Shown one piece after another: positions 60,702-64,000 of a stretch of DNA of 64,000 nt (the first letter of the stretch is position 1; each line of letters opens with the position of its first letter). Both the position numbers and the translations under genes were made by a program. The notes beneath the pieces are model-generated. The model did not search any database. It saw nothing but the letters and a program-made list of their open reading frames with translations, and was not told the DNA's origin. Source of the DNA: Streptomyces ferrugineus (lineage in GTDB: Bacteria; Actinomycetota; Actinomycetes; Streptomycetales; Streptomycetaceae); NCBI RefSeq assembly GCF_015160855.1, contig NZ_CP063373.1, forward strand, positions 6,572,001 through 6,636,000, written 5' to 3'.

Positions 60702-61937
60702 GTGCCCGACGACGCACGAGCACGGCAGCGCACGGGAACCGGCCTGGGACTTCTGCTGGCCCTGGTTCTCGCGGCCGTGCTGCTCACCGCCCTCCCGGAC
60801 GACGGCGAACGGGAGGGCGGTGACGCGTGCGTGCCTCGTTCGGTGGCGTCCTGGTCGGCGGACAAGGACCTCACGGGCGAGTTCGCCCGCTACGGCGACG
60901 ATCCCTCCCGTGCGGACGACTGGACCGGCGGTGACGGTACGCACTCGGTGCGGCTGCCGGACGGCCGGGTGCTGTGGCTGTTCTCGGACACCTATCTGGG
61001 CCGGGTGCACGCCCCGCCCAACCCGTTCGGCGAGTCCTACACCTGGCGGGAGGCGTCCGCCCCGCTGGTGCGCAACTCGGCGGTCGTCATGCGTGACGGC
61101 CGCCTGGAGCGCACCCTGTCCACCCCGCTCTTCCCGGACCCCGCCCCGAACCAGTGGCGCTGGCCGGTCGCGGCCCGCGTCGAGCCCCGTTCCCCCGGTT
61201 CGTCGCAGCAGGTGCTGCGGGTGCTGCTGTGGGTGCGCACGGCCGGGCAGGCGCCCTGGATCTACGGGGTGCCGACCGCGACCGAGGTCGCCACGCTCTC
61301 GCTGCCCGATCTGCGGGTCGAGTCGGTGGTGAAGGTCCTCGACCAGCAGCTGGTGCCGGACGCGTCCCGGCGGGTGCTGTTCGGGACGACGCTGGTCGAG
61401 GAGGACGGCTGGACGTACGTCTTCGGCGGCGACGACGGCCAGGCGGCCTCCCGGCCGGTCTCGCACGCGTACGTCGCGCGCGTGCCGGAGGGCCGGCTCG
61501 CCGAGCCGGGCGCCTGGCAGTACTGGAACGGGTCGGAGTGGGGGAAGGCCGGAGCCCGGCTGCCCCCGGTGCTGGGGGACGGACAGCGCACGGGGGTGGG
61601 CAGCGCCTTCTCGGTGGCGCGGGTGCGCGGGACGTACGTGCTGTTCACGATGGCCGCCGGCAGCAGCGGGCTGACGACCGTGACCTCGTACTGGGCCTGC
61701 TCCCCCGCCGGCCCGTGGCACGGGCCGGCCAAGGGCTTCAGCCCGTCGCTGCCGGCGGGCGGCCAGGTCGCCGCCTACAACCCTCAGGTGCACCCCGAGC
61801 TGAGCGGCGACGGGCGCCTGGTGCTCAGCTACGACGTCAACTGGCTGGACACCGGCGATGCGGCGGCGCAGCTCAGCCGGAACGTGTCCCTGTACCGACC
61901 GCGGTTCGTGACGCTGCGGGCGGCGCCGACACGTTGA
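60702..61937 (+). CDS. Membrane-anchored or secreted DUF4185/DUF5005-like protein
   Basis: A 411-residue protein with one N-terminal hydrophobic segment (GLGLLLALVLAAVLLTALP). The body looks like a five-bladed propeller with glycosidase-like strands: 'GGDGTHSVRLPDGRVLWLFS', then DTYLG, 'DGWTYVFGGDDG', 'AFSVARVRGTYVLFTMAAGS' and 'VHPELSGDGRLVLSYDVNW'. This resembles DUF4185/DUF5005 proteins of unknown function that often accompany secreted glycosidases. It starts 19 bases after the sialidase gene, so co-expression is likely. Its 3' end overlaps the convergent transporter gene by 65 bases. Confidence 0.65.
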   Translation: MPDDARARQRTGTGLGLLLALVLAAVLLTALPDDGEREGGDACVPRSVASWSADKDLTGEFARYGDDPSRADDWTGGDGTHSVRLPDGRVLWLFSDTYLGRVHAPPNPFGESYTWREASAPLVRNSAVVMRDGRLERTLSTPLFPDPAPNQWRWPVAARVEPRSPGSSQQVLRVLLWVRTAGQAPWIYGVPTATEVATLSLPDLRVESVVKVLDQQLVPDASRRVLFGTTLVEEDGWTYVFGGDDGQAASRPVSHAYVARVPEGRLAEPGAWQYWNGSEWGKAGARLPPVLGDGQRTGVGSAFSVARVRGTYVLFTMAAGSSGLTTVTSYWACSPAGPWHGPAKGFSPSLPAGGQVAAYNPQVHPELSGDGRLVLSYDVNWLDTGDAAAQLSRNVSLYRPRFVTLRAAPTR

Positions 61938-62913
61938 CCGTCTCCTGGGCGTCGTGGGCGCGGCGCCTGGCGATGACCGCGCACACCATGAGCTGCATCT
62001 GGTGGAAGAGCATCAGCGGCAGCACGGCCAGTGAGGCGTGCGCGCCGAACAGGACGCTCGCCATGGGCAGCCCGGCGGCGAGGGACTTCTTCGAGCCGGC
62101 GAACTGGATGGCGATGCGGTCCTCGCGGTTGAAGCGCAGCGCCTTGGCGCCGTACCAGGACAGGGCGAGCATCACGGCCAGCAGCACCGCCTCGACGGCG
62201 AGCAGGCCGCCCAGCCGGACCGGGCTCACCTGGTGCCAGATGCCCTGGACCATGCCCGCGCTGAACGCGGTGTAGACGACCAGCAGGATCGAGCCGCGGT
62301 CGACGAGCCCGAGGACCTTCTTGTGCCGGGCGACGAAACCGCCGATCCAGCGGCGCAGCACCTGCCCGGCGACGAACGGCACGAGCAGTTGCAGCACGAT
62401 CTTGACGAGCGAGTCGGCGGAGAAGCCGCCCGCGCTGCCGCCGAGCACGGCCGCCGCGAGCAGCGGGGTGATGACGATGCCGACCAGGGAGGAGAAGGAG
62501 CCCGCGCAGATCGCGGCGGGCACGTTGCCGCGGGCCATCGAGGTGAAGGCGATCGACGACTGGATGGTCGACGGGACGAGGGTGAGGAACAGCAGGCCCT
62601 GGTAGAGCGGGTGGGTCAGGATCACCGGGACGAGGCCGCGCGCCGCCAGGCCCAGCAGCGGGAAGGCGACGAAGGTGCAGACCAGGACGGTGACATGGAG
62701 CCGCCAGTGCTTCAGTCCGTCCAGTGCGTCACGGGTGGACAGCCGGGCGCCGTAGAGGAAGAAGAGGAAGGCGATCGCGGCCGTGGAGGCACCGGACGCC
62801 ACGTCGGAGGCCGTCCCGCGCGCCGGGAACAGGGCCGCGAGGCCCACGGTCCCGAGCAGCAGCAGGATGTACGGGTCGATGGGCATCCAACGCGGCCATT
62901 GCAGGCGTTTCAC
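61873..62913 (-). CDS. Sodium/bile-acid-symporter-like transporter (SBF-like family)
   Basis: A 346-residue membrane protein with about nine to ten helices. 'AFLFFLYGARLSTRDALDGL', 'TLVPSTIQSSIAFTSMARGN' and 'IAIQFAGSKKSLAAGLPMAS' are typical of the SBF-like (PF13593-type) branch of the BASS superfamily, where the crossing helices bind sodium. The C-terminal 25 residues are disordered and lie in the overlap with the convergent gene. The substrate is unknown; an organic anion is likely. It is divergent from the LysR gene, which may regulate it. Confidence 0.85.
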   Translation of the reverse strand: MKRLQWPRWMPIDPYILLLLGTVGLAALFPARGTASDVASGASTAAIAFLFFLYGARLSTRDALDGLKHWRLHVTVLVCTFVAFPLLGLAARGLVPVILTHPLYQGLLFLTLVPSTIQSSIAFTSMARGNVPAAICAGSFSSLVGIVITPLLAAAVLGGSAGGFSADSLVKIVLQLLVPFVAGQVLRRWIGGFVARHKKVLGLVDRGSILLVVYTAFSAGMVQGIWHQVSPVRLGGLLAVEAVLLAVMLALSWYGAKALRFNREDRIAIQFAGSKKSLAAGLPMASVLFGAHASLAVLPLMLFHQMQLMVCAVIARRRAHDAQETVNVSAPPAASRTAVGTGTRSG

Positions 62914-63079
62914 TGTGCTCCACTACTTCGCTTGCTTCGCTGAACATCCGGGCTGATCTTCCGGTTGCGGACACGGACGTGCCCTCTCCATCGTCCTCCG
63001 GCGGTCCGCGATCGGGAATCCGGCATACCACTCTGACTGTCATCACGTTTCGCGATAACGGCGGGGTAGCCTGATCGAC

Positions 63080-63949
63080 GTGTACGACCCCTCCCACCTC
63101 CGTACGTTCCTGGCGGTGGCCCAGACGCTGAGCTTCACACAGGCCGCCAGACGGCTCGGCCTGCGGCAGTCGACCGTCAGCCAGCACGTACGGCGACTGG
63201 AGGACGCGACCGGACGGCCGCTGTTCTCCCGGGACACCCACTCCGTGGAGCTCACCGAGGACGGCGAGGCGATGCTCGGCTTCGCCCGCCGGATCCTGGA
63301 GGTGCACGACCAGGCGGCGGCGTTCTTCACCGGCACCCGGCTGCGCGGCCGGCTCCGCTTCGGCGCGTCCGAGGACTTCGTCCTGACCCGGCTGCCGGAG
63401 ATCCTGGAGGGCTTCCGCTACGACCATCCCGAGGTCGATCTGGAGCTGACGGTCGAGCTCTCGGGCACCCTGCACGAGCAGCTCGCCGCCGGAAAGCTGG
63501 ACCTGGTGCTGGCCAAGCGGCGTCCGGAGGACCCTCGCGGGGAGCTGGTCTGGCACGACCGGCTGGTGTGGATCGGCGCGGAGCGGCTGCGCCTGGAGCC
63601 GGATCGTCCGGTGCCGTTGATCGTCTATCCGCCGCCGGGCATCACCAGGGCGCTGGCCCTGGAGGCGCTGGAGCGGCAGGGGCGCGAGTGGCGGATCGTG
63701 TGCACCAGCGGCAGCCTCAACGGGCTGATCGCCGCCGCGCGGGCCGGGCTCGGGGTGATGGCGCACTCGCGGGGGCTGATTCCGCCGGGGCTGCTGCGGG
63801 TGCCGGACCGGTCGGGGCTGCCGGAGCTGGGGCGGGTCGACTTCGTGCTGGTGCACGGGGGGCGGCGCACGGCCGCGCAGGGGGCGGCGGACGCGCTGGC
63901 GGCGACGATTCTGGCGGGCGGGGACCGGTTGCACCGGCGTCAGCCGTGA
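63080..63949 (+). CDS. LysR-family transcriptional regulator
   Basis: A 289-residue LTTR. The N-terminal winged helix reads 'HLRTFLAVAQTLSFTQAARR' and 'LGLRQSTVSQHVRRLEDATG', and the effector domain spans about residues 90-280 ('LRGRLRFGASEDFVLTRLPE'). The GTG at 63080 is used. It is divergent from the SBF-like transporter with 166 bases between, which is the usual arrangement for control of the neighbouring gene. Confidence 0.88.
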   Translation: MYDPSHLRTFLAVAQTLSFTQAARRLGLRQSTVSQHVRRLEDATGRPLFSRDTHSVELTEDGEAMLGFARRILEVHDQAAAFFTGTRLRGRLRFGASEDFVLTRLPEILEGFRYDHPEVDLELTVELSGTLHEQLAAGKLDLVLAKRRPEDPRGELVWHDRLVWIGAERLRLEPDRPVPLIVYPPPGITRALALEALERQGREWRIVCTSGSLNGLIAAARAGLGVMAHSRGLIPPGLLRVPDRSGLPELGRVDFVLVHGGRRTAAQGAADALAATILAGGDRLHRRQP

Positions 63950-63960
63950 AGGAGACCGGA

Positions 63961-64000
63961 GTGACAGATTCAGCCACTTGGACGCTGACGGAAGAGGCGA
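63961..64000 (+). CDS. Start of a further gene, cut by the window edge
   Basis: A GTG at 63961 is preceded by AAGGAG at seven bases, directly after the LysR stop. The first 13 codons read 'VTDSATWTLTEEA'. Too little is visible to name it. It is probably in an operon with the LysR gene. Confidence 0.6.
   Translation, partial: MTDSATWTLTEEA

Overview
The window is very GC-rich, nearly every gene has strong third-position GC bias, and GTG starts are common. With the gene content, above all a coelichelin-type hydroxamate siderophore locus laid out as in Streptomyces coelicolor, this points to a Streptomyces chromosome, probably outside the most conserved core. All assignments come from reading the sequence; no database search was run.

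Layout. (1) 1-9.4 kb: the cch siderophore locus. It holds the start of the NRPS cchH, an ABC exporter, the lipoprotein/permease/ATPase importer cchFEDC, ornithine N-hydroxylase cchB and, divergently, formyltransferase cchA. Four 19-bp iron boxes of the DmdR/IdeR type lie in its promoters. (2) 9.4-14.9 kb: a graveyard of another biosynthetic cluster. It has a KS/KR polyketide synthase stub, a truncated AMP-ligase joined to a headless AfsR-type NB-ARC protein, a chimera of an HTH protein and a saccharopine-dehydrogenase-like tail, a small ACP and an apparently intact ABC-2 exporter. A tRNA-Leu(GAG) follows. (3) 15.4-26.6 kb: an oxalate-catabolism island. Aldehyde dehydrogenase and a succinyl-CoA-ligase pair run leftward. 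A TPP decarboxylase (probable oxalyl-CoA decarboxylase), formyl-CoA transferase, a fused NDP-forming acyl-CoA ligase and an OFA-family transporter run rightward, followed by a decayed second transporter copy.

(4) 26.6-41.9 kb, all leftward: a dense set with seven tightly coupled genes (inositol-phosphate-synthase-like enzyme, UbiA-like EboC, TIM-barrel protein, EboA, TatD-like EboB, EboE, phosphodiesterase-like EboF). These resemble the 'ebo' operon known from cyanobacteria, algal plastids and Bacteroidetes. They sit among secreted or cytosolic sugar enzymes: ThuA/DUF1080, PQQ-type sugar dehydrogenase, two TIM-barrel isomerases and Gfo/Idh/MocA. (5) 42.5-47.4 kb: a ribose-type ABC sugar importer and a ROK regulator. 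(6) 47.6-57.7 kb: a GntR/FCD regulator, a FabH-like synthase and a second OFA transporter with its 44-residue partner protein. Divergent from these is a formate dehydrogenase operon: ketopantoate-reductase-like protein, a split FdhA, a NuoE-NuoF fusion and FdhD. (7) 57.7-64 kb: an isochorismatase-fold hydrolase, a secreted sialidase, a DUF4185/5005-like secreted protein, an SBF-like transporter, a LysR regulator and the first codons of another gene.

How they fit together. Oxalate enters through an OFA carrier, is activated to oxalyl-CoA by formyl-CoA transferase (primed by a CoA ligase) and is decarboxylated to formyl-CoA. The formate released is exported or oxidised to CO2 with NADH by the dehydrogenase 30 kb away. 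A related 12-bp motif (approximately ATTGTMTACAGT) in front of the oxalate operon, the transporter/dehydrogenase divergent promoter and the GntR gene suggests that this GntR protein controls the whole pathway. The most novel-looking system is the ebo-like cluster, where an inositol-phosphate-synthase relative stands in for the usual dehydroquinate-synthase-like EboD. The most unusual gene architecture is the split, order-permuted formate dehydrogenase alpha subunit.
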